A stretch of 64,000 nt of DNA. Source: Arion vulgaris (taxonomy: Eukaryota; Mollusca; Gastropoda; Stylommatophora; Arionidae). A program made the position numbers and the translations under genes. The DNA lies in contig CM036765.1 of the NCBI GenBank assembly GCA_020796225.1, forward strand, positions 33,446,066-33,510,065. Reading direction: 5' to 3'. Positions 41,324-44,440 of the stretch are shown here, piece by piece (the stretch's first letter is position 1; each line of letters begins with the position of its first letter). The notes beneath the pieces are model-generated. The model did not search any database and was not told where the DNA came from. It saw nothing but the letters and a program-made list of their open reading frames with translations.

Positions 41324-42367
41324 TTGATTTTATTATCTTCTTTTTCCACTTATCTTCCACTTTCATTATTAGTTTTTGTCACAGATTTTCATTTAGGGCC
41401 GTTAGGAATTTATTGTTGTATTCTATATGTAGTGTTCTGTTAAAGAAGTGAAGTTCTTCTTCTGTTGTATCTTTGCTTGATAAAGGTCTTTTGGTGAAAC
41501 GTTGCTGTGTATTGTCATTGTTTTTTAAAACTACAGTACTTTGTTTTTACTTGTTTACCATAAGCTAGAATAAAAGAATTAATGAAAGCTGAATTTCTGC
41601 TGTCTTCTTCTTCTTTTCACCCTTCGCCCTAGGAAGCATAGGTCGCTAACCAAGGCCTTCCAAGCCCGCCTATCCAAGGCCATCCTTTCCAGATCTCCCA
41701 CTCTCTCCCGTCCTCTTGCATTCCATCTCTAACTCCCGTCTCCAGGTGTTTCTGGGTCTTCCCTTACTTCTATTGCCCTGGGGTTCCATCGGAGAGCCTG
41801 TCTCACGATGCTGTCAAGGGTTTCCTCAGTGTGTGTCCTATCCATCTCCACCTTCTGCTCATTATCTCTTGTTCCACCTGCCGTTGTCCTGTCCTATCCC
41901 ACAGTTCTCTGTTTGTGGTCCTGTCGTACCATCTCAGATGTAGTATGAATTTCTGCTGTATTGATGGATATATTCAAATTATTCTCATCTGTTCAGGTCA
42001 GCATGTGACAAGTATGGCTTCCTCAGTGAATTCGCACACAACGTCAAGACCATTAGTCCCATACAATTTCTGGACTCCAAGGAGTGTGAAATATGGGTCA
42101 TTGAATGGATCTATGAATAACATCACAGCCACTGACCAAATGTTCATGACAAAGAAACAGAAACCTGGCAGCCCCAGACGAAGAGTCAAGTACAATCTCA
42201 CTGTCAACACAAGGCCATATTCAGCATCTAGTGCTACGGGCATGTTGGACAAGTCTCCTTACACAACTTGTGTAGCACCACATCTACATCGAACTCACAA
42301 GATTAAACCTCGACCTGTAAGTGCCAAGTACTACAACACCACAGAAAAAGATATGCAACTGCGATGA
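433..42367 (+). CDS. Multi-FN3 protein with C-terminal thioredoxin-like domain (5'-truncated gene, 25 exons in window)
   Basis: Exons: 433-637, 7536-7676, 8366-8467, 9088-9189, 11477-11656, 12740-13497, 14169-14334, 15618-15744, 17189-17402, 18899-19163, 21425-21504, 22496-22763, 23683-23861, 25074-25254, 27244-27417, 27946-28071, 29441-29604, 31184-31259, 31499-31717, 32878-33035, 34678-34948, 35923-36058, 36712-36813, 39691-39846, 41997-42367. Each junction has AG acceptors and GT (twice GC) donors, and phases agree throughout. The sum is 4,921 nt, one more than a multiple of three because of an extra base in exon 6. The protein has about ten FN3 units (recurrent GYKLxVDGK hairpins, Y-x-V-x-A strands, PPDPP linkers), a thioredoxin-like fold and a basic tail. 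No transmembrane segment appears on the main path. The 5' end, and any signal peptide, lies outside the window. I do not recognise a named orthologue. FN3 arrays usually bind proteins, and the thioredoxin fold could be a redox or scaffold module; both roles are inference. Confidence 0.85.
935..1432 (+). mobile_element. LINE fragment: RNase H domain end with (ATAAC)n tail (family D)
   Basis: The ORF reads as the C-terminal part of a retroelement RNase H: IIISDSMNMLQLIESG and then TPGHAGVQGNERADFLANNA, the classic G-H-x-G-x-x-G-N-x-x-A-D motif. After a stop the reading continues with a short W-rich, C-x-x-C-like tail (ECPMCRD) and ends in ATAAC repeats at 1409..1432. Related copies lie at 43385..43690 (+) and 28940..29145 (-). 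Confidence 0.85.
1433..2459. other. Intronic DNA with one short repeat fragment
   Basis: No exon is supported here. About 1645..1745 resembles the distal part of the minus-strand LINE end at 8528..8735 (shared 'gatgct/gtgctatctccac' start), so it is probably a small 3' fragment of that family. A short TA run lies at 1977..1991. Otherwise I see nothing. Confidence 0.5.
2460..2660 (+). mobile_element. tRNA-derived SINE copy
   Basis: TGGCCAAATGGATTAGAGTG resembles a tRNA D-arm/A-box and GTGTTCAATTCACA resembles a T-arm/B-box at the usual ~35-base spacing. It is followed by a non-tRNA body. The cloverleaf is degraded, so this is a SINE head and not a functional tRNA gene. Confidence 0.6.
2661..4540. 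other. Intronic DNA, nothing recognised
   Basis: AT-rich sequence with stops in all frames. I found no exon, RNA gene or recognisable repeat motif. Confidence 0.5.
4545..4700 (-). mobile_element. tRNA-derived SINE head
   Basis: On the minus strand it begins GGGGTCTCAGTGGTAAGGTT (A-box like) and continues to GATTTGAATTCGAACC (B-box like), the hallmark of a tRNA-derived RNA polymerase III promoter. It is followed by an unrelated body. Decay makes a functional tRNA unlikely. Confidence 0.6.
4701..7084. other. Intronic DNA, nothing recognised
   Basis: AT-rich sequence with short ORFs typical of chance. There is a small internal duplication at 5228..5310 ('gatcatttt..cctctgtatcattcttatctct') and a G-run near 6940. 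No gene evidence. Confidence 0.5.
7085..7345 (-). mobile_element. Dispersed retroelement repeat, type F1
   Basis: The plus-strand TTCTTCTTCTTCTT start is the (GAA)n tail of a minus-strand element. Near its other end it carries the motif CATGTCGTAAGAGGCGACTG in reverse. Near-identical organisation occurs at 15228..15500 (+) and 52290..52545 (-), which shows a dispersed family with a simple 3' tail, consistent with LINE-driven retrotransposition. Confidence 0.75.
7536..11656 (+). CDS. FN3 gene exons 2-5: one complete FN3 unit and start of the next
   Basis: Exons 7536-7676, 8366-8467, 9088-9189 and 11477-11656, all phase 1 at their 3' ends. The FN3 starts around CAPSEVWCEKVTGYSALIIW. It continues through ESYQVTWWPGD and the F-strand TMYTVVVEARK, and ends LLVKTARPPDPPSNVGV, where the next FN3 begins and runs to W-D-P-P. 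A long loop rich in D, E and K sits between the F and G strands. The loop crosses the exon 4/5 junction, so the last strand of the fold depends on exon 5. Confidence 0.85.
7751..7875 (+). mobile_element. tRNA-derived SINE head abutting an inverted SINE
   Basis: GTGACTTAGCGGTAGTGAGC is A-box like and GCTTCAAACTCC is B-box like. A short body follows and then a second SINE in opposite orientation begins at about 7876. Confidence 0.55.
7876..8130 (-). mobile_element. tRNA-derived SINE, family S1
   Basis: The minus strand starts GCGCAGTAGCGTAGTTGTTA (A-box like), has GGGTTCAATTC (B-box like), and a body aligning closely by eye with 62385..62635 and, more decayed, 63703..63885. Shared blocks include 'gtgttaggcc', 'ttttcattgac' and 'gatgtggtc'. 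Confidence 0.8.
8528..9000 (-). mobile_element. LINE 3'-end fragment
   Basis: On the minus strand a LINE C-terminus is readable: RRARGRPRTRWIDNIL, then ATYLAQDRKL, ending at a stop. The R-G-R-P-R-x-R-W and L-A-Q-D-R motifs are typical of the region after RT in non-LTR elements. The 8528..8735 part probably belongs to its 3' untranslated region and recurs at 1645..1745. Confidence 0.7.
9500..9882 (-). mobile_element. tRNA-derived SINE, family S2
   Basis: The minus strand begins GGTCTCTGTGGTGTAGATGT and continues into a long body. The same body recurs at 20905..21335 (blocks 'cacaaactc', 'cagcctactcttatc', 'atcagggat', 'ctacaccacagaga'), and a tail-only piece lies at 61045..61165. Confidence 0.7.
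10155..10219 (+). CDS. Candidate alternative terminal exon encoding a transmembrane tail
   Basis: After a good acceptor (polypyrimidine tract, TTTACAG) the sequence continues exon 4 in the correct phase (t|tt) and encodes 21 residues, starting FVLVVIMFVST and ending LLLLFL, almost all hydrophobic, then TGA. Spliced from exon 4 it would replace the last FN3 strand with a membrane anchor. ATTAAA occurs right after the stop. No transcript evidence is available. It may be a chance ORF, since 21 codons without a stop are common and it truncates a domain. Confidence 0.3.
10220..10964. other. Intronic DNA, nothing firmly recognised
   Basis: AT-rich. A ~48-base segment at 10754..10801 ('gataatcttggcaca...atgtgttaa') recurs at 12535..12582, suggesting a small repeat fragment. 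No exon is supported. Confidence 0.5.
10965..11392 (-). mobile_element. LINE fragment with degraded RNase H (family E)
   Basis: On the minus strand fragments such as LTKISFIFVPEHTGAGG, AGKQWIRLIFINFLGAR and a degraded G-N-E-R-A region are spread over two frames. The 3' end ('tgcagtgatgatgatccga', then TAAA-rich) matches the + strand copy at 25600..26216. It lies in the host intron between exons 4 and 5. Confidence 0.7.
11838..12480 (+). mobile_element. LINE C-terminal fragment (family C)
   Basis: Two overlapping ORFs read as a widespread LINE C-terminus: LLYASETWTVYSRHARKLNH, then FHTSCLCRLLQINWQDKIPD, then a shifted frame with VPDKHIPKQLMYGKLEGGR, FKYTLKVSLK and ESLAQDR. The frame change and stops show decay. 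A second, worse copy is at 43975..44440. Confidence 0.85.
12740..13497 (+). CDS. FN3 gene exon 6: three FN3 segments, with a one-base frameshift
   Basis: The exon starts with IRVECISLNPQNNHHVTVDV (rest of FN3-2), passes the F strand TDYCVKVIAVTEEYF, then must change frame near 12937..12941 (run of five C). It resumes with ALASQEESQWLPNSIILT and a whole FN3 (ATTTSLTLNWTPP to SQFKFIVEAVVS), then the first strands of FN3-4 (NTAILYWETPP). Removing one C gives continuous FN3-like reading and makes the summed CDS a multiple of three. Donor CCCAG|GTATCT at 13498 gives R|YLQGYKL across the junction. At 758 nt it is the longest exon. Confidence 0.8.
13560..13990 (-). mobile_element. LINE C-terminal fragment (family A)
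   Basis: The minus strand reads KHICAFEYKCYRRVLCISWT and later RKLKYFGHIKRHKWL, TIMEGGIPAKRRRGRPERRW, LAYERNSGG, in more than one frame. The 3' end carries a TGATGA-type simple tail. Other copies lie at 21950..22365, 33955..34135, 35236..35770 and 45535..46170. Confidence 0.85.
14169..15744 (+). CDS. FN3 gene exons 7-8: end of FN3-4 and an acidic insert
   Basis: Exon 7 (14169-14334) gives YLQGYKLEINGKLQ and then CKPGRTYHVVLVAMTCTEDG, a clear C' to F strand pattern. Exon 8 (15618-15744) gives FKSYHTSVDSQDIDYMTLLQ followed by a strongly acidic stretch (DDEDLDESQSD) and ends phase 1. The acidic run has no FN3 character and is probably an exposed linker or a binding segment. Confidence 0.85.
14596..14650 (-). 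pseudogene. U2 snRNA 5'-end-like fragment
   Basis: The minus strand reads GTCGCTTCTCTGCCTTTTGG followed by CTAAGGCTAAAGTGTAGTGT. This closely matches the first ~45 bases of the universal U2 snRNA 5' region (ATCGCTTCTCGGCCTTTTGG, then CTAAGATCAAGTGTAGTATC). After that, similarity stops: no branch-recognition downstream stems or Sm site are seen. It is best read as a truncated retrocopy or a U2-headed repeat, and not a working snRNA gene. Confidence 0.6.
14660..15225. other. Intronic DNA, nothing recognised
   Basis: AT-rich, then a purine-rich stretch with no supported exon. The next dispersed repeat begins about 15228. Confidence 0.45.
15228..15500 (+). mobile_element. Dispersed retroelement repeat, type F1
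   Basis: Plus-strand copy of the element at 7085..7345: 'gcaaagaatagtaccactg', a degraded CATGTCGTAAGAGGCGACTG, 'aatcggatgtgctgg', and a 3' AGAAGAAGAAGAAGA tail. It lies in intron 7. Confidence 0.75.
15985..16910. repeat. Minisatellite, 38-bp unit, about 24 copies
   Basis: Tandem copies of a 38-bp unit containing 'gttagccctccagttaat' followed by 'ccagacaagggttgagtaaa', with few differences. Variants ('gacatgggttgtgtaaagtt', 'taaccc' for 'taatcc', 'gcctt' for 'gccct') recur in patches, which indicates local block duplication. It sits wholly in intron 8. Confidence 0.95.
17189..19163 (+). CDS. FN3 gene exons 9-10: a cysteine-rich FN3-like unit and start of the next
   Basis: Exon 9 (17189-17402) encodes TFGDIELMWTIQGKTN and FNIVWYCMEDRVIQTKYVG, ending phase 2. 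Exon 10 (18899-19163), entered at ATATCAG|T, continues QVFCKCQVDVMCHLKDCFCA and then a linker to PGPPDPPEIF and the next FN3 start (DEFCIEWRPKLYGGVKVKGY). Other AG sites nearby (18884, 18880s) give the wrong phase. The Cys cluster around C-K-C/M-C/C-F-C is unusual for an FN3 and could form disulfides or bind metal; that is inference. Confidence 0.8.
17481..18170. repeat. Minisatellite, 25-bp unit, about 27 copies
   Basis: Tandem 25-bp unit 'catgtagatctcatgaagat' plus 'ttagt'. Variants with 'ttattacgat', 'cataacgat' and 'gaagatgtag' occur in repeated order (17641..17800 shows the series twice), indicating higher-order duplication. Each unit contains the inverted arms TCATG and CATGA around a BglII-type AGATCT core. 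It sits in intron 9. Confidence 0.95.
18236..18752 (+). mobile_element. Dispersed retroelement repeat, type F2
   Basis: 'gggtgtaaagaatagaacca' then 'ctgttacctgccacgcatgt', CGTAAGAGGCGAGTAAGGAG, ending in GAAGAAGAA. A near-identical copy is at 47148..47672 and its 5' part occurs at 50735..50990. No intact ORF. It is probably a deleted LINE or a non-autonomous derivative. Confidence 0.8.
19210..20850 (+). mobile_element. Degenerate LINE with reverse transcriptase (most complete copy in window)
   Basis: Successive frames read the RT blocks in order: KRRKAAGIDGITTEML, DDWQRAIIVPIWKNKGDK, SQFGFRR, a degraded D-x-E-K-A-F-D-R-V block, VRQGCVLSPLLFIAYMD, FADDQCLIH (the Y/F-A-D-D catalytic box), TEIMNMGRKHNN, FKYLGSIFTEDGKLD, LCYQSQTWTL, and ARGRPRKRWLDGV near the end, then a GAAGAAGAAG tail. 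Many frameshifts and stops make it inactive. It lies in intron 10 of the FN3 gene. Confidence 0.9.
20905..21335 (-). mobile_element. tRNA-derived SINE, family S2
   Basis: Same body as 9500..9882, with the tRNA-like head at the right end on the minus strand (TTCTCTGTGGTGTAGAAGTA). It directly follows the LINE tail and ends ~90 bp before exon 11. Confidence 0.7.
21425..23861 (+). CDS. FN3 gene exons 11-13: rest of FN3-6 and FN3-7
   Basis: Exon 11 (21425-21504) gives VYLNDKKAGNELSTNHNKAT. Its donor is CAG|GCAAGT, a GC donor. Exon 12 (22496-22763) gives TYRVNVVALSGIAEHGDSH, a Ser/Val-rich linker, and the next FN3 start (ENSIHIDWSGFMETEELAYY). Exon 13 (23683-23861) gives CLPGTTHFIRLVAYSVSGQ, then QLTVQTSAPPDAPQLSLR. 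All junction phases (2, 0, 2) agree. Confidence 0.85.
21950..22365 (+). mobile_element. LINE C-terminal fragment (family A)
   Basis: Plus-strand copy of the family seen at 13560..13990 and 45535..46170. Reads NVHSTRQ-like start, then CAFEYKC-, WTEKRTNRSIQK-, FGHIKR- and RRPQRRWIQNVTDDLSMMAL in shifting frames. It ends ~130 bp before exon 12. Confidence 0.75.
23140..23440 (+). mobile_element. Probable LINE C-terminal remnant
   Basis: Weak, frame-broken similarity to LINE ends: RDMLDTLERNYQRISS, DERMIWRPK, and CQDRAGMEKLFAGSL, the last resembling the A-Q-D-R-A-G-W-R block. It lies in intron 12. Confidence 0.45.
24120..24431. mobile_element. TTAA-flanked MITE, family P1 (312 bp)
   Basis: Terminal inverted repeats TTAACTCTTTCCACGC (left) and its complement ending CTGGAAAGAGTTAA (right), flanked by TTAA on each side. 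The TTAA target is characteristic of piggyBac-type elements. No ORF. The GC-rich end ('cactgcgcacggcagaag', 'gccgcacactgcgcc') lies at left; the second copy at 37776..38077 is inverted relative to it. Confidence 0.8.
24653..24976. repeat. Minisatellite, 14-bp unit (about 23 copies)
   Basis: Tandem 'gtacattttagtga' units with variants 'ggga', 'gg', and 'tacatttagtgag'. It lies in intron 13, ~100 bp before exon 14. Confidence 0.95.
25074..27417 (+). CDS. FN3 gene exons 14-15: FN3-8 and start of FN3-9
   Basis: Exon 14 (25074-25254) encodes HYIAVQWEKPTTYGDSLITG, then YKVYVNGVVEATLNMDQLSY and HEYAFQAQ. Its donor is CAG|GCAAGT, the second GC donor of the gene. Exon 15 (27244-27417) continues ALTTGDHMNSKPSEPLVITW and begins a new FN3 (SSTLRVGWDDPYLTEGLKIK). 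Phases 2, 0 and 0 agree. Confidence 0.85.
25480..25575 (-). repeat. Dispersed repeat fragment
   Basis: 'caactctttgtgatcagtg', 'gccaagaacgtgaata' and 'aggacaagcacatct' recur at 31890..32010 and 55475..55585 in the same order, so this is a copy of a LINE 3' region, here only ~95 bp. Confidence 0.5.
25600..26216 (+). mobile_element. LINE fragment with degraded RNase H (family E)
   Basis: Frames give LSDSMSMLRKIEMGWAR-like and PGHAGVRGNERAERLAGMAA, then SGESTTLIRLQERQV, the RNase H C-terminal motif and following segment. The 3' end has AACTAAACTAAACTAAA at 26198..26216. The inverse partial copy is 10965..11392. The element runs straight into the 24-bp minisatellite. Confidence 0.8.
26230..26450. 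repeat. Minisatellite, 24-bp unit, about 9 copies
   Basis: Tandem 'gggtaactgtaaaattgtac' plus 'agat'. Because 24 is a multiple of three and the unit lacks stops in several frames, it yields artefactual repetitive ORFs on both strands. It is in intron 14. Confidence 0.95.
27946..33035 (+). CDS. FN3 gene exons 16-20: FN3-9 end, FN3-10 and linker
   Basis: Exons 27946-28071, 29441-29604, 31184-31259, 31499-31717 and 32878-33035, phases 0, 2, 0, 0, 2. They encode LKKGNYLVFLEVHVYGQTLS, SPDPPQITVTLVGLEDRR (next domain start), a helical-looking basic linker (LIRQVGHKLKKIGALSHPLR), a segment with AHVSWQCPQSNLDIQLSGYK, LLVDGKQYGN, then SSYRLSMVAISEKPQGTSGE and a linker STPFKPYTFYCYHTVHRQDV. The basic linker and the E/L-rich segment at the start of exon 19 interrupt the FN3 pattern: the domain either carries a large insertion between its first two strands or the linker separates two modules. 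Confidence 0.8.
28290..28750 (-). mobile_element. Decayed LINE C-terminal fragment
   Basis: On the minus strand, pieces of a LINE end are readable across frames: YIYLGHINTEDGR, KIRFVKSDIF, NKEMERRIEVCKI, VKRELHKVVEIRHMRCFGTN and LEKEGRKQESKRR, in the usual order. No intact ORF. It lies in intron 16. Confidence 0.6.
28940..29145 (-). mobile_element. LINE 3' fragment with (ATAAC)n tail (family D)
   Basis: The minus strand matches the region after the RNase H at 1235..1432: 'catgccagaacagtgtcaac', then 'catgggtacagtgagcaaat' and 'tggctgctcagccgg', ending in an ATAAC-type tail at 28945..28966. Confidence 0.75.
30350..31030 (+). mobile_element. LINE reverse-transcriptase fragment
   Basis: Frames give LREELAEFQAGRSYMDQIAT followed by IRIVVKQS (the E-Q-x-G-F-R-x-G-R-S-x-x-D-Q-I block) and then KWKMLRYYGIPTNVVKIIEK and FYK. 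These correspond to RT fingers/palm sequences. Stops before and after. It lies in intron 17. Confidence 0.75.
31790..32170 (-). mobile_element. LINE 3' fragment (family B)
   Basis: The minus strand aligns with 140..320: 'caaagagcaatgttgctcca', 'tggatacaaagcaaaagtct', 'agaagtggcgaaaaacactg', 'tatgaagcgcatacaaaagt', then a short tail with GAAGAAGAAGAAG. It contains the 'tctttgccaagaacgtgtat' block shared with 25480..25575. It lies in intron 19. Confidence 0.75.
32541..32666. mobile_element. TTAA-flanked MITE, family P2 (126 bp)
   Basis: Left end TTAACTCTTAGTGGACCAGG and right end complementary to TTAACTCCTTGTGGACCAAA: inverted repeats of ~18 bp bounded by TTAA. Internal 'cacgtagtgtggcgtttggt'. 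Related copies: 40939..41020 and 60619..60761. Confidence 0.8.
33180..33300 (-). mobile_element. LINE zinc-finger tail fragment
   Basis: The minus strand reads CPHCKRTFQARIRIT followed by a stretch rich in ATGATG/CATCAT, the same C2H2-type end as at 36340..36480 and 38812..39060. Confidence 0.6.
33335..33595 (+). mobile_element. LINE C-terminal fragment (family H)
   Basis: The plus strand reads KLARQDGSIARQALFWNPQG, KRSRGRPGQTWRRKLDADFK and WKELEGMAGERKRWKKFVED, the common C-terminus of non-LTR elements. It lies back-to-back with the zinc-finger tail on its left and a family B fragment on its right. Confidence 0.8.
33595..33770 (-). mobile_element. LINE 3' fragment (family B)
   Basis: Third copy of the segment seen at 140..320 and 31840..32170 ('agtggatacaaagcaaaaag', 'agaggcggtgaaaaacatta', 'agaaatctcttattatcctg'). 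Confidence 0.7.
33955..34135 (-). mobile_element. LINE C-terminal fragment (family A)
   Basis: Short copy matching 45540..45710: 'tagcttgtcctgagcagaac', 'tctcataggccagatgtccc', 'tacatcctgaatccatcttc', 'ccttccataatggtctt'. Confidence 0.8.
34136..34677. other. Intronic DNA, nothing recognised
   Basis: AT-rich intron 20 sequence leading to the acceptor of exon 21. No other signal seen. Confidence 0.5.
34678..39846 (+). CDS. FN3 gene exons 21-24: thioredoxin-like domain
   Basis: Exons 34678-34948, 35923-36058, 36712-36813 and 39691-39846. A Cys-containing leader (YPAYGCCKYQDSIHYERQC) precedes a thioredoxin-type fold: beta strand CPTIIFFWTPWCLSSQ, helix, strand MTYIAVACSSSG, strand DLIVWHATSD, then LTDVLGIAGVPTLLFINAEG with the cis-proline (GVP), strand HMVWHGRYSAF and a final helix FEAFMRHTLAEVV. 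The usual W-C-x-x-C is W-C-L-S-S, so the second Cys is Ser. After the fold come QQCPVLNCDCC residues. The arrangement resembles TlpA/AhpC-like members. It may act as a single-Cys redox or a scaffold domain; I cannot tell which. Donor of exon 21 (GAG|GTTCTA) is weak. Confidence 0.8.
35236..35770 (+). mobile_element. Two adjacent LINE fragments (family A)
   Basis: 35240..35385 matches the extreme 3' part of family A ('ggcctatgaaagagaaattc', 'gcttagaacaagctatttga'). 35400..35765 is a second, longer copy ('aaacatggacatttaacaaa', 'tatccagaaataactcaaca', 'ggcttttgagagaatgttag'). They sit in intron 21, ~150 bp before exon 22. Confidence 0.75.
36340..36480 (+). mobile_element. LINE zinc-finger tail fragment
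   Basis: A frame reads FPCPHCPRAFKTNIRFVGH, a C2H2-like finger as at 38812..39060. It is interrupted by a stop just after. Confidence 0.6.
36985..37510 (+). mobile_element. LINE C-terminal fragment with internal tandem duplication
   Basis: Reads FCYQSQTWSLTATHHRKLTT, RKLVGVPGKVDYE, RQQMQWSGHLMRMEYNQPLT and then the R-P-K/R-G-R-P-R-K-R-W block twice (37207..37283 and 37284..37358), a ~76-bp tandem duplication. It lies in intron 23. Confidence 0.8.
37776..38077. mobile_element. TTAA-flanked MITE, family P1 (302 bp)
   Basis: Left end TTAACTCTTTCCAAATGC, right end GCGTGGAAAGAGTTAA, with TTAA at both borders. The right subterminal region is GC-rich ('ggcgcagtgtacggcaaatg', 'gcgcagtgtgcagagt') and matches the left end of the 24120..24431 copy. 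Interior is AT-rich, with no ORF. It lies in intron 23. Confidence 0.8.
38812..39060 (+). mobile_element. LINE-derived C2H2 zinc-finger ORF end
   Basis: A frame encodes CPHCTRTFQARIRLTSHLRT-H, a clean C2H2 finger, then a His/Ser-rich end and TCATCATCA-rich sequence. The same finger with a similar flank occurs at 33180..33300 and 36340..36480, so it is a repeated retroelement C-terminus rather than a host zinc-finger gene. Confidence 0.65.
39880..40510 (-). mobile_element. LINE 5' end with endonuclease domain start
   Basis: On the minus strand an upstream untranslated-like region (40230..40510) is followed by KIGFWNVRTMSTATKSAQIV and DILGLSEVRWPGTDRRVVSG, then TRHVNMTILQCYAPTNEADD. These are the N-terminal blocks of the apurinic endonuclease-like domain of RTE/Jockey-type LINEs (W-N-V-R-T, S-E-V-R-W, C-Y-A-P-T-N). 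It ends abruptly. It lies ~35 bp after exon 24. Confidence 0.85.
40939..41020. mobile_element. TTAA-flanked MITE, family P2 (82 bp, internally deleted)
   Basis: Left TTAACTTCTTGTGGATCAAA, right complementary to TTAACTTTTAGTGGACCAGG. Bounded by TTAA. Shorter than its relatives at 32541 and 60619. Confidence 0.75.
41021..41190 (+). mobile_element. LINE C-terminal remnant
   Basis: Pieces read IQKQQVKWFEH, CIPQHANIQCKR and RGRPC-like, ending KIDRWNSRF, comparable to the W-x-G-H and R-G-R-P-x-x-x-W-I-D-x-I blocks of LINE ends. Confidence 0.5.
41253..41319. repeat. (TA)n microsatellite
   Basis: Uninterrupted TA dinucleotides over ~66 bases in intron 24. Confidence 0.98.
41590..41945 (-). mobile_element. 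LINE C-terminal fragment (family H)
   Basis: The minus strand reads LRWYDRTTNRELWDRTGQ, EQEIMSRRWRWIGHTLRK and further KHLETGVRDG / WIGGLGRPWLATYAS pieces, ending in a GAAGAAGAAG tail. It lies ~50 bp before exon 25. Confidence 0.8.
41997..42367 (+). CDS. FN3 gene last exon: basic Ser/Thr/Pro-rich C-terminal tail
   Basis: Acceptor TGTTCAG at 41990s; codons run from SQHVTSMASS through RPLVPYNFWTPRSVKYG, KKQKPGSPRRRVKYN, NTRPYSASSATG and RPVSAKYYNTTEKDMQLR to TGA at 42365..42367. The tail is basic, rich in S/T/P/Y/R and probably disordered. Repeated R-P-x-S/Y-x-S/A short motifs could be phosphorylation or docking sites (inference). Confidence 0.85.
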
Positions 42368-43384
42368 ATACTGCACCATGCCAGTCACACTTAATGTAAG
42401 ATTATATGCCAGTGGGTGTCACTGTTGCTCCAGATAGATATGATGCCCACTGTAGCAATACTACTGTGATATCTTAGTCAAGAAACTAATATATTTATAA
42501 CACTAGTATCATTTGATACTGAACATATATTCATGACTAAGGATTCTTTAACATTTTAAAAATTATTATTTAAGAGTGTATTATTGAATATTAAACTGAT
42601 GGCATAACTAAAGGAATGTTTGAGCTCATGCCAATCAAACTCATCCTTTACTACTATCATTTTATGACCTCCACTTTCCCGATTCTCCAGACTGATAAAT
42701 GCGTCACTTTTAAGTGTTTAAATAAAAACACAAGTTATTTGATAATCATAAATGGTATCTTAACAGTGATTTGGGATGCGCAGAAGACTGGTCCTTGTGC
42801 CAAGTTTCCAGGAGCATGGACTGATGCTGCTGTCTTGTCAGTTTAAAATCCCTAATTTACTTGCTCTCCTATAGCTCCCCCTGCAACATGAGAGAATTTT
42901 CCCAATGTTTATTCTGTTTATTAAATGTTAGTTCTATCAGGCCTTCCTTTTCAACAGAGACCATGAAAAAGTAATATCATCATCAGTCCTTGTTGTGCCC
43001 AAAGACACATAAGACAGAAACAAACAAATTTCCACTCAATTTGATCTAGTGTCTTTCTACCTCAAACCTAGTTTTATCCATTTCTTTGAGCTCTGATGCA
43101 GGTTTTTATCATGTCCTTCATCACTGACAGTTGTTCTGTCCCACTATGGCCTCAGCTCATACTGCATAAATGTTTCCTTTGTACACATATAATATGGTCT
43201 ATAACAACGCAAGAGGATTTTTGGTGTGTGTGAGGAGTTTCTAATATGTGCCTTATTAGTTCTAGATGATATCATTGTGACTTGATATTACAATTCTTTC
43301 ATAAAAACTACACTTGTCAAGAAAATATGTTGAGAATAATTATTATACAAAGCAAATATGTAGAATCAAATATTTCAATCAATG
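42368..43384 (+). other. 3' UTR of the FN3 gene and intergenic DNA
   Basis: Downstream of the stop the first clear AATAAA is at 42721..42726, with an ATTAAA at ~42592, so the transcript may end near 42615 or 42745. Beyond that I see nothing. Confidence 0.5.
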
Positions 43385-43690
43385 AATTGGAGTGCAGGGC
43401 AACGAACATGCTGACTTTCTTGCAAACAATGCCCATACTGGCAGAAGTATGGACAAAACCGATGTGATGAATGTGTGCGCTAATTTATGTGATAAGTGCG
43501 AGTCTCGGGCACTGGACCGATTGCGAGAATTAGTTAGTTTGGACTTGCCAGACAGTGTCATCTTCGTGGTAGATAGGTAAGATATATTGATCATGGGTAT
43601 GGTTAGCAAGTGGACTTTGGGATGACTGCTGCAGCAAAGGACGGAGCACCCATTGGAATGCCCAATGTACCATGGCGCCGATCAAATAAG
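43385..43690 (+). mobile_element. LINE RNase H end fragment (family D)
   Basis: GVQGNEHADFLANNAH, then LDRLRELVSLDLPDSVIFVV, matching 1090..1290. 'ggtatggttagcaagtggac' and the following bases match the family D 3' end. Confidence 0.8.
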
Positions 43691-43974
43691 ATAACATTTC
43701 AATCAATTTCTTACACAATGTGTAGACTGTGTCACATGAAATTTCAGGTTCAACTTTTCATCACAACAATTAGTCTTTGCCTCTTATAAGTATATGATGT
43801 TTTAATTTCAATTGCTGATCAAACCTAGCTCAGGAATTAATATCTCTGCTATTTCTTATGTTCAGTAACTTTGCACAATAAATATACTCATTTCCTGTAA
43901 CTTTGAAGCAGATATATAAATGAATCCAACAGCAGCTAGTCTGTGGTTGCAGAAACACTTAACTCTTATAGTTC

Positions 43975-44440
43975 TAAGACTACTAAGAGCCAAGATTCCA
44001 AGCATCAAAACCATGTTGCAGAAGACCTAGGTGAGACGGGCCGATCATGTTGTACAGATACCAGATAAACACATCCCAAAACAGTTCATGTATGGTGAGC
44101 TTGATCGGTTGGTGGAAATAGAAAAAAACCATTTGTCTCTAAAAATGCTTCAATATAGACAAAACATACTGGGAACCTCTTGCGCAAGATTGCCAGATGT
44201 GGTGCTGTAACAACACAAGAGGAAAATCAACATAACTGAGAATCGTTGTACTGCTGAGAGGCAGTGAAAAGACAGTACACACAACGCCCACATATCCAAC
44301 CATAATCATGTATGCCCCACCTGTGGTAGGGGATTGTGTTCCTCCAGGATTTAACTCTAGTCACCTCGCACACATTAGATCGTGCAACAACACATGTCAG
44401 AGACTGTTGTCATCATCGCTTGCGGTGGACGACTATTATT
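43975..44440 (+). mobile_element. LINE C-terminal fragment (family C)
   Basis: Matches 12045..12440: 'ccaagattccaagcatcaa', 'gataaacacatcccaaaaca', 'ttgcgcaaga', 'gtaacaacacaagagg', 'cacctgtggtaggggattgt'. Heavily decayed. Confidence 0.75.

Noticed and set aside
41164..41451. ORF with a long alternating Tyr-Ile stretch
   Set aside because: It translates a (TA)n microsatellite; the same applies to 49694..49930.
41831..41996. Upstream extension of the last FN3-gene exon as one ORF from 41831
   Set aside because: That part is antisense LINE sequence; the acceptor at 41996 gives the phase that matches exon 24.
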